Of a stretch of 64,000 bases of DNA, positions 34,617-45,673 are shown piece after piece. Made by a program: the position numbers and the translations under genes. Positions within the stretch are counted from its first letter, which is position 1; each line of letters begins with the position of its first letter. The stretch is from Brassica napus. Its lineage: Eukaryota > Streptophyta > Magnoliopsida > Brassicales > Brassicaceae. The stretch covers positions 23,276,610 through 23,340,609 of the forward strand of contig NC_063446.1 of the NCBI RefSeq assembly GCF_020379485.1. Reading direction: 5' to 3'. The notes beneath the pieces were generated by a model. That model did no database searches. It had not been told where the DNA came from and saw only the letters and a program-made list of their open reading frames with translations.

Positions 34617-34843
34617 CTCTCTCCGTTCCCGAAAGTAAGATTTTCTAGAGTTTATTCTTGTTCCACAAAAATATATTTTCTATATTTTTAAGGTACTTTT
34701 GTATACGTTTGAGAAACATTAATTATGAATATTTGAATTGAAAGTGTATTGAAAAGTAAATTGTAGATTAAATTGTAAACATTTATTGTATTCTTAATAA
34801 ACATGAAAACTCTAGAAAATCTTATTTTTGGGAACAGAGAGAG
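34617..34843. mobile_element. Stowaway-like MITE
   Basis: The left end CTCTCTCCGTTCCCGAAAGT (continuing AAGATTTTCTAGAG) is the complement of the right end apart from a few bases. TA flanks both sides (34615-34616, 34844-34845). About 227 bp, non-coding. Confidence 0.88.
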
Positions 34844-35469
34844 TATCATACTTCATTTTTCTTCTTTGATGTTAGCAGTGCAACTCATTTTTGGTTTCAC
34901 AAAATTGTAAATATATTTTATAACATCAAAATATGGTATATAGTAAGAGAAATCCATCCAGGTATACTTTAAATTCTCTAAGAAAAACTATTCAAAATGT
35001 AAAATCTTCTGTTAAAATTATATTCTCAGACATTGAAAATCACTGTAGGTTTATTTACACAATACAATTTTAAATATAGGAGTTGAGGCTTATATGCTGG
35101 TAACACTGCTTGGGTTAAGATGATCAAACAATGGTGAATGAGCCATTGTCATTAACCACAACCCCCAGTTTTATTGTTGTGTGTGTCGTTTGTTTTTTCA
35201 CTGTGGTTCAAAGAAGGAAGGTGCAATTCTGGGTTCTCACTGACCATCCAAAATTGCGGCATAGAGTTTCATTATAAGCAGCAGATTTCATTTTTACTTC
35301 TTTTTTTTAATATGGATCATTGTTTTAATTTGGTTGCCATTTCTGATTTGTTTTGGTTTGTTCTTGAATTTGGATTATATTGTCAAATATATGGTCAGGT
35401 CTCTTGTGGTTGAATCAATAGTCTAATGAATTTGTGTGTTATGTATACTTCTGAAACATATGAGCTTCC

Positions 35470-36253
35470 ACACTACTTCAGGGGCATAGTTGGTCGTGTG
35501 GCAAACTGGATATAAGACGAAAAATGTAGACTCAGTGGAATCGACTACACCTACCATCAATAAGCCTCTAAACAGCCTCAACGGTACGTAACACTTATCT
35601 CTTCTTTTGTATGATTATATAGCATTTTGCAAAGTTCATCAGATATGTGTAAAACATAAATGTTACTCATAAATATGGGACGTAGCAGAAGACGGTGAAA
35701 GACCTTTCATCACTTTCAAATATCACATATCTGGTCAAGAAGAAGGTCCCTACATCTATATATGGGATTAACGTTGCGGAAAAGATATTTTTTCATCATT
35801 TATCTTATACCTCTTGGATAGTTTATCCTGGTGCAGTTTCTAACACACCGACATACATTCTCATGTCAGAAACTACCATGGAACTTAACATGGAGGCATC
35901 TGCAGAGAACAAAAACACTCCGATTAACTTAGCTCAGAATACGTACTGGAACTTGACGGGTAATGAATCATGGAACATTCTTGACCACATGATACAGATT
36001 TGGGGTCCACATATCACTCATGTGGATCAACACACAGATCATGCGAGATCCTTACGGGAAAGGGATCTCATTTCGCTTTCATCACCACAAGAAATGGATA
36101 GGCGAGTCTACAGGAGAGGTGGGTATCGGATATGATCATAACTACGTATTGGACTGTCCTGATCAAGAGAAGGACGGGCTGAAACATGCAACAAAGCTGA
36201 AGGACGATGCGAGTGAACAAGTGGTTTTACATGGATGTGGTTTAGGTAACTGA
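35470..36253 (+). pseudogene. Aldose 1-epimerase (mutarotase) remnant
   Basis: Pieces in the order of plant aldose 1-epimerases: GIVGRVANWI then INKPLNSLNG (about 35480-35585), FITFKYHISGQEEGP (about 35700-35755), YPGAVSNTPTYILMSETTMEL and NTPINLAQNTYWNL, ILDHMIQIWGPHIT (35820-36020), and, in another frame, IGESTGEVGIGYDHNYVLDC and DGLKHATKL (36090-36220). An in-frame TAA follows VANWI, and at least two frameshifts separate the later pieces. The usual catalytic His of the NLAQHTYWN motif is Asn here. The C-terminal part with the catalytic Glu is missing. Intact enzymes interconvert alpha and beta sugar anomers; this one cannot. It lies inside the proposed Helitron in the same orientation. Confidence 0.85.
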
Positions 36254-37216
36254 TTGGAATAACTGGCCGTTTAAATTTTTTATGTCTTCATATATATATA
36301 AATTTTAAAAGTCATGGTTACTATATATTTACAAGGAGACTTGGATTTTTCCAGAGACATGTTCATTTTCTCATTCAAAAATAATATTTCAAAGCTTTGG
36401 TCTAATGAATTGTTTTTCACTATCCAAAAACAATATATGGAGTTTTTGACTCATTAACACAAATAAGTATTGCTGACTCAAAAGTATTTGATTTACACAA
36501 AATATTATAATTTTTTAAAGCTATTGATCATCAATTATCTAAACTATCGCTTTAAATATATAGTACATCAAAATAGAGTTTGGACTATAACTTTTCTTAG
36601 AATAGTTTTAAGATTAAAAATTAGTCAGTCTCTTATGTAGAAGGATTAACTTATTGTTGGATCTATAAAAGTACGAACATTATGGTAGCGTCATAAATTT
36701 TTGTATTAAAATTATAACAAGCTTATAGACACTATTAAAAAAGTTTAAAGAAATATTGAAGAAAAAATATTAAAATACAGAAAATAGTACTACATCACTT
36801 CATATAAAAAGAAAGAGGAGTTGAAAGACAAAGGAAAAAACCACCCACAATACACTTTTGTCATGTTCTTTCTTGTAACTGGGTATTTTGGTTTATTAGA
36901 ACGTAACTATGTCTTTAAAACTAGACCAAAAAACTCTGTTTTAAAATAAGATTTTTTTTTACATTGGCCTATAACAATAACTATTACCTATTTACATAGA
37001 AAACAATGTAAAAATAAATTATATAGTAATAAAATATATTATAAAAAATTAAATAATACAGAAATAAAATATTAAACATGATTGAAAAATAAATATAAAA
37101 ATGTGATGTTAAGATTAATAATATATTTTCAAAATAACCAAAATATGTAAAAAAAAATATTTTGGATAATAACTAAAGTTTAACAATTTTTAATTCATTT
37201 CACATTTGTTCATCAT
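36254..37216. other. AT-rich stretch within the proposed Helitron
   Basis: No coding sequence or clear repeat structure is seen. Confidence 0.4.
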
Positions 37217-37230
37217 CCCATACATATTTT

Positions 37231-37530
37231 TTTTTTTTTTTTGTCAGCAACAAAACAGACTCATATAGACTCTGTAAACCAAACTGGTAGTTCTGCATCC
37301 ATATGGACTACAAACGAGGGTTGCCTTCTTGCACTACGTGCTAGACTATCCGCCCTTGAATTATGCGTCCTTGGTATATGAATGAGCTCTGAGGTGTGGA
37401 AACTTCCTTTCAGGATCTTTATATCTTCCAGATAACTTGCAAATGCGGGCCATTCCTCGGGTTCAGAAACCATCTTCACCAACTGAGAACAATCCGTCGC
37501 AAAAGTGACAGTAAACTGTCTTAAGAACAA
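37231..37530 (-). mobile_element. Very short LINE insertion (RNase H segment)
   Basis: On the minus strand about 300 bp encode the tail of a LINE RNase H domain (TVTFATDCSQLVKMV, LIHIPRTHNSRADSLARSA), with a poly(A) tail seen as a T-run at 37231-37242. A 14-bp target duplication, CCCATACATATTTT, flanks it (37217-37230 and 37531-37544). It is an extreme 5' truncation. Confidence 0.9.
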
Positions 37531-37803
37531 CCCATACATATTTTAGATAATAAAAACAATAAATTGCATGTTTTATTCATTTCTAATTCAAATTACTATT
37601 TATACTTTTATAAATAGATATAGTATTGTAATATAAATATTAAATACGATGCTATTTGTATAAACCCGGACGTAGCCCGGGAAAAATCTCTAGTAACATT
37701 AATGACTAAACTTGGTTCTCAAACTCATCAGTTAAATTCGCTTAAATTGGCCGAAATTAACTCCCTATAAATTACGTTTACACTGCTTGGCCATAACGCA
37801 ACC

Positions 37804-38493
37804 TAGGGCTGGCAAAAAACCCGAATCCGAAGAACCGAACCGAACCCGATCCGAAAAAGTAGTACCGAACCCGAACCAAAATTGATTAAATATACGAACA
37901 TGTTCAAAATTTTGGTATCCAGAGAACCGAAACCGAACCCGACCCGAACCGAAGTATTTCGGGTACCCGAATGTATACCCGTATGTATCCAAAATAGATT
38001 TATATATCTAAATATATTAATTATTTTTAGATTAAATGTATATTTAAAACATCCAAAATATATAAGATACTTTTAAATTGTCTAAAATACTTGAAAATAT
38101 ATACAAATAGTCAAAAGTAAATGTCTAAAATAACTAAAATATATTCAAAACACTAATACTACTTGAAATATCTACTGATTCTCTATCAAAATATTCAAAT
38201 CAAACCAAGTTATATGTTAAGTTTAAGTATTCTGACATATGTTATTCAAATTAATATATAATACAATATTTTATTTACAGATTTTGAGAAATTTAAATTA
38301 TAAATTTAATTTTAAAATTTTAAGAATCATTTAAATGGGTTATCCGAACCCGAACCGAACACGCAAAGATCCGAACCGAACCCGACCCGAAATTTAGAAA
38401 TACCCGAATGTGGCAGAAATCTTTAACCCCGAAAACCCGAAACCCGAATAAACCCGAACTGAACCCGAATGGGTACCCGAACGCTCACCCCTA
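37804..38493. mobile_element. hAT-type MITE with CCGAACC-rich ends
   Basis: The ends read TAGGGCTGGC and (complemented) TAGGGGTGAGCG. The flanking 8-mers ACGCAACC (37796-37803) and ACGCAAAC (38494-38501) match at seven of eight. Both halves are rich in GAACCCGA repeats arranged so that the element can fold. Non-coding. Confidence 0.8.
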
Positions 38494-38532
38494 ACGCAAA
38501 CCTTTGTCATTAATGTGTTTGGCTACTATATA

Positions 38533-40792
38533 CAGTAGAACCTCTATAAATTAATAATCTTTATAAATTAATAAATTTTGTCAGTTCTAATTTGGATCAG
38601 TTCAAAATTTAACACAAATCGATAAAATAATAAGATAATAGTAAATACATCGTCTCATTATAATTATAAATTATAATTTATATGTATACATATATATATA
38701 TATAGTAAAACCTATTATTATATATTTTTTTTTATATATATAGTAAATTCGTCGCAGTTAAAATGCTTTACTCACACTGCTACATAACATTAGAGAGGAT
38801 GCATAGGGATTATATAATTTATAAGAAAATTAAAATAAAACAGTTCTACAATAGCTTAAAACTTGTAACAACATATCATATCATACCATCATCCCAAGTG
38901 GCATAATATCTTTTATTTTGCAAGAAATTTCCAGAATTACATTTATGGTGACAACTTGTGAAAATATTTTTTCATCAAGAAATTTGTGGAATCATATGTT
39001 TTTGCCTTTGGAAGACCTTTAAGGCGATGGAGGGGATTTTGCCTTCAACAAGTCATAGGCCTTTTTCAACTTCCTCTTACATACGTCGTCATTAATGTTG
39101 CATAACGGCGATGGAGGGGGTGGAGGTATAGCGCCCATTAAGTCCTGGCCCTTTTTCATCCATGCCGGCAGCTTCTTCTGGTTAGCTGAGAACCAACCCT
39201 TAGGAATAAGCCCTAAACCCCAAAACCACCGAAACGCATTAGTTAATCATATGTACTACAGTGCCAAGATTTGGTAAACTGGTCATTTGTCGATCATTTC
39301 GAATAATCCCAATTTGAGGCCATATTGGATCGTGGTACAACTAAACTTGTTTTATTTTATTCATTTTAACAATAAATTTTGGTCTGAACAAAAAAAGAAC
39401 AGTAGATAAAACTTTCTGATTTTATCTTCTTTTTTAACATAATTTAATAAGTTATGAACGAAAGTAATCAAAATTTTAATGTTACGATTTTTATAATTCT
39501 CTTTTTCAAATGAAAAAAAAAGAATCAAGCAAATAAAATAAGATAGTGATGATTTTGTTTAAAGAAAAAAAAAAGAGTTTCAAAACCAAAAAAAACGAAA
39601 AAAGAAGACTAACTGCTAAGTTTGCGGTTGCGAAGCTGAATTTGTTCACCCAGGGCTTTATCCATATCGGCAAGCACAAGAACGAGAAGAATGAGAGCGA
39701 CAAACATGTAAGATGCTTTAGAAGATGACATCTTAATGTTCTCTTTTTCTTAATTTACCGATGAGTGGATGATAAGAGTAATTCATTTGTATTCATTTAT
39801 ATAGAAGGGAGAGAGGTGGAAAAATACTTTAGGGTTTTTTGGTTTGTGTTGGAAATAAGCCATCGAAGACTTAGTTGTACGTCACTTATGGGTCTTGAAG
39901 TTTTGGTAGTTTTAGGCGAATGTTCTTAACATCACTCATTTTCCAGGATATTATAATATTTCATTTGAATAGGTCAAACTTGCATCAACTTAGCATACTA
40001 GTAAAGCAAATCTATTCATGTTTAAGCCATTAATTCTTTTACTAGTTTATAAGAGCCATGTTCTAATAATGTTAGGTTCGTTAATATATAGTTCATAGTA
40101 CTATGAATTAATGCTTTTCGAAGAGTTCTTAATTTTTCATATGATTAATCTATAAACTTAAGTGTCATAAAACTTATGGAGGAAGGCGGATAAGTGTCTG
40201 ATCAAAAGGTTTGCAAATTTCCGATTACAATGACTACTAATAACAAATTGTGTAGTCGCATCATCTGATTCACTATCGTATACGTATGTATGTGTGACGT
40301 GTAAGTACGTATGTGTAAGTTTATTTCTGAGAAAGGAGAGGCACAAGAATCGTGTCGACCGCTTCACTGAAGCTAACCAATTTTATTTGTGTTCATAGAT
40401 TAATAGTTTAAAAAAAAGATTAATAGTTTATTTCAATTTTATTAATAGTGATGCATTAATTGATTAATTGTATTATGGAAGTATCTTTATATTCTTTTAA
40501 CAATATATTTTTGATAAGATTTAGTAATATTATATCTAAAACCACATTTAAGTTCTATACAATATATATTATATACACCAAATAATATAATAAAATTAAT
40601 ATAGATGTCAATTTTTTTAAAAAATAATAATTAATTTCTACGCACTAAAATCAAATATTTTTTTTATCTTAGAATAAACATATTTTAAAATAAAAAATAA
40701 ATCTATAACAAGGAAACTTTTATAAATTAGTATCTATATAAATTAATAAAATTTCAAAGTCTCAACATTATTAATTTATAGAGGTTCTACTG
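38533..40792. mobile_element. Emigrant-like (pogo/mariner) terminal inverted repeats enclosing 2.2 kb
   Basis: The left end CAGTAGAACCTCTATAAATT and the complement of the right end match over at least 25 bp. TA flanks both (38531-38532 and 40793-40794). The termini resemble the Arabidopsis Emigrant MITE ends. The interval is far longer than a normal Emigrant copy and includes a small two-exon gene, so it may be a gene-carrying element or two separate insertions. Confidence 0.6.
39019..39731 (-). CDS. Small secreted protein, two exons, family not recognised
   Basis: Exons 39731-39614 and 39212-39019 join at an AG-A|GT...AG|GG border to give a 103-residue protein. The N-terminus (MSSSKASYMFVALILLVLVL) is a strong signal peptide with probable cleavage near residue 28. 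The mature part is basic and contains GWFSANQKKLPAWMKKGQDL, a proline run (AIPPPPPSP), then two cysteines in PLCNINDDVCKRKLKKAYDL. The open frame across a 401-bp intron, the in-frame junction and the signal peptide argue for a real gene, although each exon alone is short. It could be a secreted peptide precursor or a small apoplastic protein; I know no close family. It lies between Emigrant-like inverted repeats. Confidence 0.7.
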
Positions 40793-40809
40793 TAGAGACA
40801 AGTTATAGG

Positions 40810-41367
40810 GACAATGTTAATTTAGACCAATAATACAGTGTTATATGGTCTTTTAGTCTTTTGTTTTCTAAATTGTATTGAAAAATATTTAATTTTTTTA
40901 GTATCGGCCTTCTTCCACAGCGGCAAGAAGTAGCAGAGCAAAACGCAGAAGAAAGAAGAAAGAAACGTTAAAAATAAAATAATAGCGGCCGGATCCAATA
41001 ATTCAACGAGTGAAAAGTGCCACGTATGAAAAAAAAAAGCTTAGGACCAGATACGTGATTAGGTAAAAAAGACCAGGTACGGTAATGAATAAAAAAGGTC
41101 AAGTACGTTTTATCAGTGGCCCACGTGGTATTTCTTATCTAAAAGTAATTATTAATTTAATAAAAAATGCAAATCGAACGGGTGGAAGAATCAGATCAAC
41201 GGTGGAAAATGGGACACGTTATCGTTTCTGGATTAAGAAAACTTTTGAGTATAAATATAAGAGGCAGAGGACAAGCTTTTTGTAGACTAAACTAAGTTGT
41301 AGAAGAAGAAACTCTCTCTCTCTTAGAAGAAATCTTTGAAGTTTGGATTTAAGCTTTTGGTATAGGT
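40810..41367 (+). promoter_or_regulatory. HSFA1E-like promoter and 5' UTR
   Basis: TATAAATA at 41250-41257 is a good TATA box, with transcription probably starting about 30 bp on, near GGCAGAGGACAAGC. The 5' UTR has a CT-rich run (CTCTCTCTCTCTTAGAAG). Much of this promoter is repeated in the block at 18505-18748 and 25690-25880. Confidence 0.7.
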
Positions 41368-43445
41368 ATGAGATCGATTTGTGAATCTGTACCGGCGGCG
41401 AACTCTTCTTCTGCGTCTACGACGGTGGTGAGCTCTATTCCTCCGTTTCTGAGCAAGACCTACGATATGGTTGATGATCCATTGACCGACGAGGTTGTGT
41501 CTTGGAGCAGTGGGAATAACAGCTTCGTCGTGTGGAACGTGCCTGAGTTCGCTAAACAGTTTCTACCAAAGTACTTCAAGCACAACAACTTCTCCAGCTT
41601 TGTCAGGCAGCTCAACACTTATGTAAGTATGAATTATCCATCGATGTGATTGATGTTCCTAAAGAATTTTCAATTCTGGTAGAACACTGACTTTGCTGAA
41701 GTGTGGATCCATATTTTGCGTATATAGTTAGTCTTTTGTTTTGTAGATATCCTCTACTAGTATTTGTGTACATGTATACTTCGTTGAGTGAAGATATATT
41801 ATTATTTTCTTTTCTAAGTGTAATGGTCTCAACCCATTTTCCAAAATGATTTTTGCTTAGGTTAAAAAAAAACATGAGGAGAATACTATTTTTTTTTTGA
41901 ATTAACCAGGAAAGTACTATTACATAGCCTTCTTTCCTGTTCTTCTTTGCTTTTCTTACTTACCAAAAGGGTTCATCGAACTTTGCAGGCTTGTTTGGAC
42001 ATGTGCTCATATGTGTCTGAAGAGTTGGTTGCTTCAACAGTTCCATTTCTGCTCTAAGTCACAAATCAATATTTTCTATCAGTTCAGTTGTCCCACGTTA
42101 GCTTTTCCATTCGTTTGTATGTTATTCTCCAGGTACATGTCAATAAACTAAGAACTATTGGTTTTGTTGAACCATGGTATATAGTTTGTTGCTGTAGTTA
42201 GGCACATTGGAGAGATTTTTTCATGTCTTACTATCTCTGGAATAGTTGTTATATATTGAAGTTTTTAATGGTCTTTATGTTTATACTTCTATGTACAATC
42301 TGTTCCATTCTTCATGCATCAATTTTTTTCAGGGTTTCAGAAAAATTGATCCAGAACGCTGGGAATTTGCAAATGAGGGATTTGTTAGAGGCCAAAAGCA
42401 TTTGCTAAAGAGTATTAACCGGAGAAAACCTTCTCAGGTGCAGCCTCAAAAGCAACCTCAAGTCCAGCACTCATCTGTTGGTGCATGCGTTGAAGTGGGA
42501 AAGTTTGGACTGGAAGAAGAAGTTGAGAGACTCCAGCGAGATAAGAACGTCCTTATGCAAGAGCTTGTGAGGTTAAGGCAGCAACAACAAGGTACAGAAC
42601 ATCATTTACAGAATGTAGGGCAGAAAGTTCATGTGATGGAGCAGAGGCAGCAGCAAATGATGTCGTTTCTAGCGAAGGCTGTCCAAAGTCCAGGGTTCTT
42701 GAACCAGTTTTCACAGCAGAGTAGTGAAGGGAACCAACACATCTCTGAGTCCAACAAGAAGAGGAGGCTACCTGTTGAGAATCAGAAGGGTAGTGGGAGT
42801 CATGGGGTTAATGGTCTTAGCCGCCAGATTGTGAGGTATCAGTCATCGATGAACGAATCAGCTAACAGTGTGCTCCAACAGATACAAAGTATGAGTAGCT
42901 CACGTGGCTGTCATGAGCCCCTCTCCAACAATCATGGTAGCTTTCTTTTGGGTGATGTTCCTAACCTTTCAGCCAATGGGAGCTCCTCAAATGGAGCATC
43001 TGGAGTTGCATTCAGTGATGTTTCATCCAATGCTGCAATGAAACATCACGACCCTTATGCTCAAGCTGATCTGCTAGCTCCAAGGCAAGGAGCAGTAGTA
43101 GCTTCTGGGAGCTCAAGTTCGGATCTAGTTGGATGCGAGACAGACAATGGAGAGTGTTTGGATCCAATGATGGCTGTTTTGGATGAGTCAATGATGTTAG
43201 GAAGTGATGGAGCCATAAATGAGTTGCTTCCTGGAGCTGGAGATTCATTGTGGGAACAGTTCTTTGGTGAGTCTCCAGGGATTGGCATCACAGATGAGTT
43301 AGTGTCAGGGTCAGTGGACAATGAGTTAATAATGGAGCAGCTAGAATTACAACGTAACCTGAGGAATATGTTGGGCAAAAATCAACAAATGAACCATCTT
43401 ACTGAACAGATGGGACTTCTCTCATCAGATGTGCTCAGGAAATGA
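41368..43445 (+). CDS. HSFA1E: Class A1 heat-shock transcription factor (HSFA1E-like)
   Basis: Exons 41368-41622 and 42333-43445 join at ...VRQLNTY|GFRKIDP, the conserved intron site inside the DNA-binding domain, giving 455 residues. The domain (about residues 24-118) has [29 protein letters not shown] and [15 protein letters not shown]. The HR-A/B coiled coil for trimerisation is at about 145-205 with the class A insert ([20 protein letters not shown]). The nuclear signal NKKRRLP is at about 226-232, the AHA activator DSLWEQFF at about 389-396, and a leucine-rich export signal (LTEQMGLL) at about 441-448. HSFA1 proteins are master activators of the heat response, held inactive by HSP70/90 until stress. 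The protein resembles Arabidopsis HSFA1E throughout and looks functional. Confidence 0.95.
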
Positions 43446-44208
43446 AAAATCGCCGCAAGTTCCATAATCTTTACTCTCAAGAGGTGATCCATCTTTCTTT
43501 ATTTGTGAGTTTTAAATATCCACACACTTTCAAGAAACTTTGTGCTAAATCCCCACTTGTTCTCGCAGATGTAGAAGATGGGGGTTAAGTTTTGTGGAGT
43601 TGCAGCAACAAAAGTATAATGATCAGAAGGAGGTGGTGGTGTATCTATGTATCAAACTCTCGTTCTTGTCAATGTGTGATTAAAAAAAATAAAAGAACTA
43701 TGGCTTTGTGAACTTAGCATTTATGTGTGGGTATATCGACTTACTTCCGAGATAAATCATTGATCTTGTTCGATATAGTAGATACTACTTCATTGGAAGT
43801 TGGAACGTGTCAAATCAAATGGAAAAATTCGCACTCGTTACAAACCGCAACCAACAACACAAAGAGGAAACAATAGGGAAAGTAAAATCTTTTTTTTTAC
43901 CGACAATGAAGGGGTTATAATTATCTTTAACTCGAATAAAGTAATTATCATCGAATAAATAAATTATCATTGACCACGAGGGAAGAATTCGAAAGCGGAT
44001 AGTTTAGCATCACGTGCTAAGATTCAACCGTCGTTCACATGGATAAGGACTTACCAGTGTGGTTTACAAAGTCAGTATGAATCTGTTTTTAAGTTATATA
44101 TATTATATATAAGTTATATATTATAAGAAATTACATAATTTCTATTGCGCAAATAAAAGTATAAAATTTTAAAATAGATATTTATATAACAGTCTTGTTT
44201 TTATAGGT
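43446..44208. other. HSFA1E-like 3' UTR, then start of shared duplicate sequence
   Basis: The first part is the 3' UTR with AATAAAAG near 43687. From about 44026 (GTCGTTCACATGGATAAG) the sequence matches copy A at about 25883 onward. A probable second 3'-UTR intron or alternative end near 43480-43570 could not be judged. Confidence 0.5.
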
Positions 44209-45266
44209 TCATAACTCTAGTTCTTTTATCTCATCTGTTTTCCACCGTTCTTTCTTAACATAACGAAACTCGAGCCCGTAACGGTTTGGATTATTCGCGT
44301 GTTTCCATACGTACTGGCAAATTGTGCAGTCCGAACAACACACCATAAACCCGACAAGCTTTTTAGTGCCGGCTTGTGCAAGTTCGTCCTTATGTCTCAT
44401 TCCTAATATGCACGACTTGCCAGTTCCGGTATTTTGCGTAAAAATACAATGTGAAAGATTAAATATCTTTAGGTTTGGAAGGCCAATGATGAGCGATATT
44501 GATGCATCTATACATGCATAATTGCATCAAAGGCTCAGTCGCTCGAGGCTCGGAAAATTGCATACAATTATATTGGCAAGGTCTTTGCTCAACATAGCAG
44601 TAAATTTCATGGTTGTAAGATTTCTACAGTTTTCTCCGATGGCTTGAAGCTCAACGCTGGAGACTTCACGTACCGTCATTGATATAAATGGTTGAATAAT
44701 CAACGTTTGAAGATTCTGCCATTTACTAAAGGCTGACTGAATTGAATTTATATCTAGAGATGTCCACATTGGTAACGCAAGTTTTTGGATGTTCGGCATC
44801 CTTATAAAAAGGGAGAAGAAGATTTATATCAGATTTTTATACTATGTAAAGCTAGCTAGCTCAAAAGTGAAGTGAAATACAAGAACTAACATAGTTTTGC
44901 GTACCCATTAGAAATGATCGCAAGCTCCTCTTCTGCTACATTGCAATATACGTTGAAGAAAAAAGAATTCGGGACAGTACGGGAGAATTTGTTGATCTCA
45001 ATTAAGATCTTCCTGAGCTGGTATCGACTACCACTAGCCTGAATATTAGGGTTGAAAGGGTTATCCAAAATGATTGAATCAAGATCGTTGAGTTTGATGG
45101 TGTTCCATATAGTTTTGTTGTGAGAGGCAAGGAACCATGTGATGCACACTCGTGATGCTCCCATGATAACGTCTACTACGTCGAGCTTCTTGAAAATGTT
45201 TGAAAGTATGTCTTTATCCATATTTTCCCATCTTGGAACATTTCCTGATCCCTCTTGATTCTCCAT
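44209..45266 (-). pseudogene. F-box/LRR-type protein, copy B, premature stop
   Basis: Exon 1 is 45266-44905 and exon 2 starts at 44800, exactly parallel to copy A, with the same F-box (RWENMDKDILSNIFKKLDV). In exon 2 a CGA-to-TGA change at the SLERLS(L)* position (about 44527-44529) ends the frame after NFPSLERLSL, removing the last third. Downstream the frame is still open in the ancestral register and encodes a Cys-containing tail, KKLVGFMVCCSDCTICQYVW, ending IKELEL, which copy A has lost by frameshift. Each copy keeps what the other lost. A truncated F-box protein lacking much of its LRR is possible. Confidence 0.85.
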
Positions 45267-45673
45267 TTATTGCAACGTAATGAGTGTATACAAACAATAT
45301 TTGACTCGAGATTATTATAGTCACTTACTTTTATCAACAATTATGAAAATTTGAAGGCTGTTTGATTCGACCAAATGACGTAGGATATTTATACGGTGTG
45401 GTACTTTAAATTTCATAAAATTTATAACCATTTAAAATCAAAACATCATTAATGCATGAGAATTGTGAATTTGTGATAGTGTCTTGTGTAGATTTGCTAC
45501 TTAAAATCTTTAGATTATATATTCTTGAAATTAGTTATATATTATATTGTTTTCTATTTTGAAAAGATTTAATATATGTTAATTTGTACATGGGTATCTT
45601 CTAATAGATTTTGTAAGGATTAATTAAAAATCACTAACTTTTAATCGATTTTGGTTGTTTTAATTTTAATAGG

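Larger units (their letters stand above)
32294..37693 (+). mobile_element. Proposed gene-carrying Helitron, 5.4 kb
   Basis: The 5' boundary is A|TCTAACAATACTAAAAGTC followed by GCCACCTCAG and TTGCCACGTCAG, as at other Helitron starts here. The 3' boundary is CCCGG-ACGTAGC-CCGGG (37665-37681), then CTAG (37690-37693) and T. Inside are plus-strand gene-like pieces, among them an aldose-1-epimerase remnant, a Stowaway-like MITE and a short LINE insert. Gene capture would explain the non-repetitive, less AT-rich islands. The pairing of the two ends is inferred, not proved. Confidence 0.5.

Noticed and set aside
40158..40367. Minus-strand 69-codon ORF near the HSF promoter
   Set aside because: No signal peptide, motif or splice partner; composition like its AT-rich flanks.
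43012..43378. Minus-strand ORFs opposite HSFA1E exon 2
   Set aside because: They are shadows of the conserved HSF coding frame, with no independent signals.
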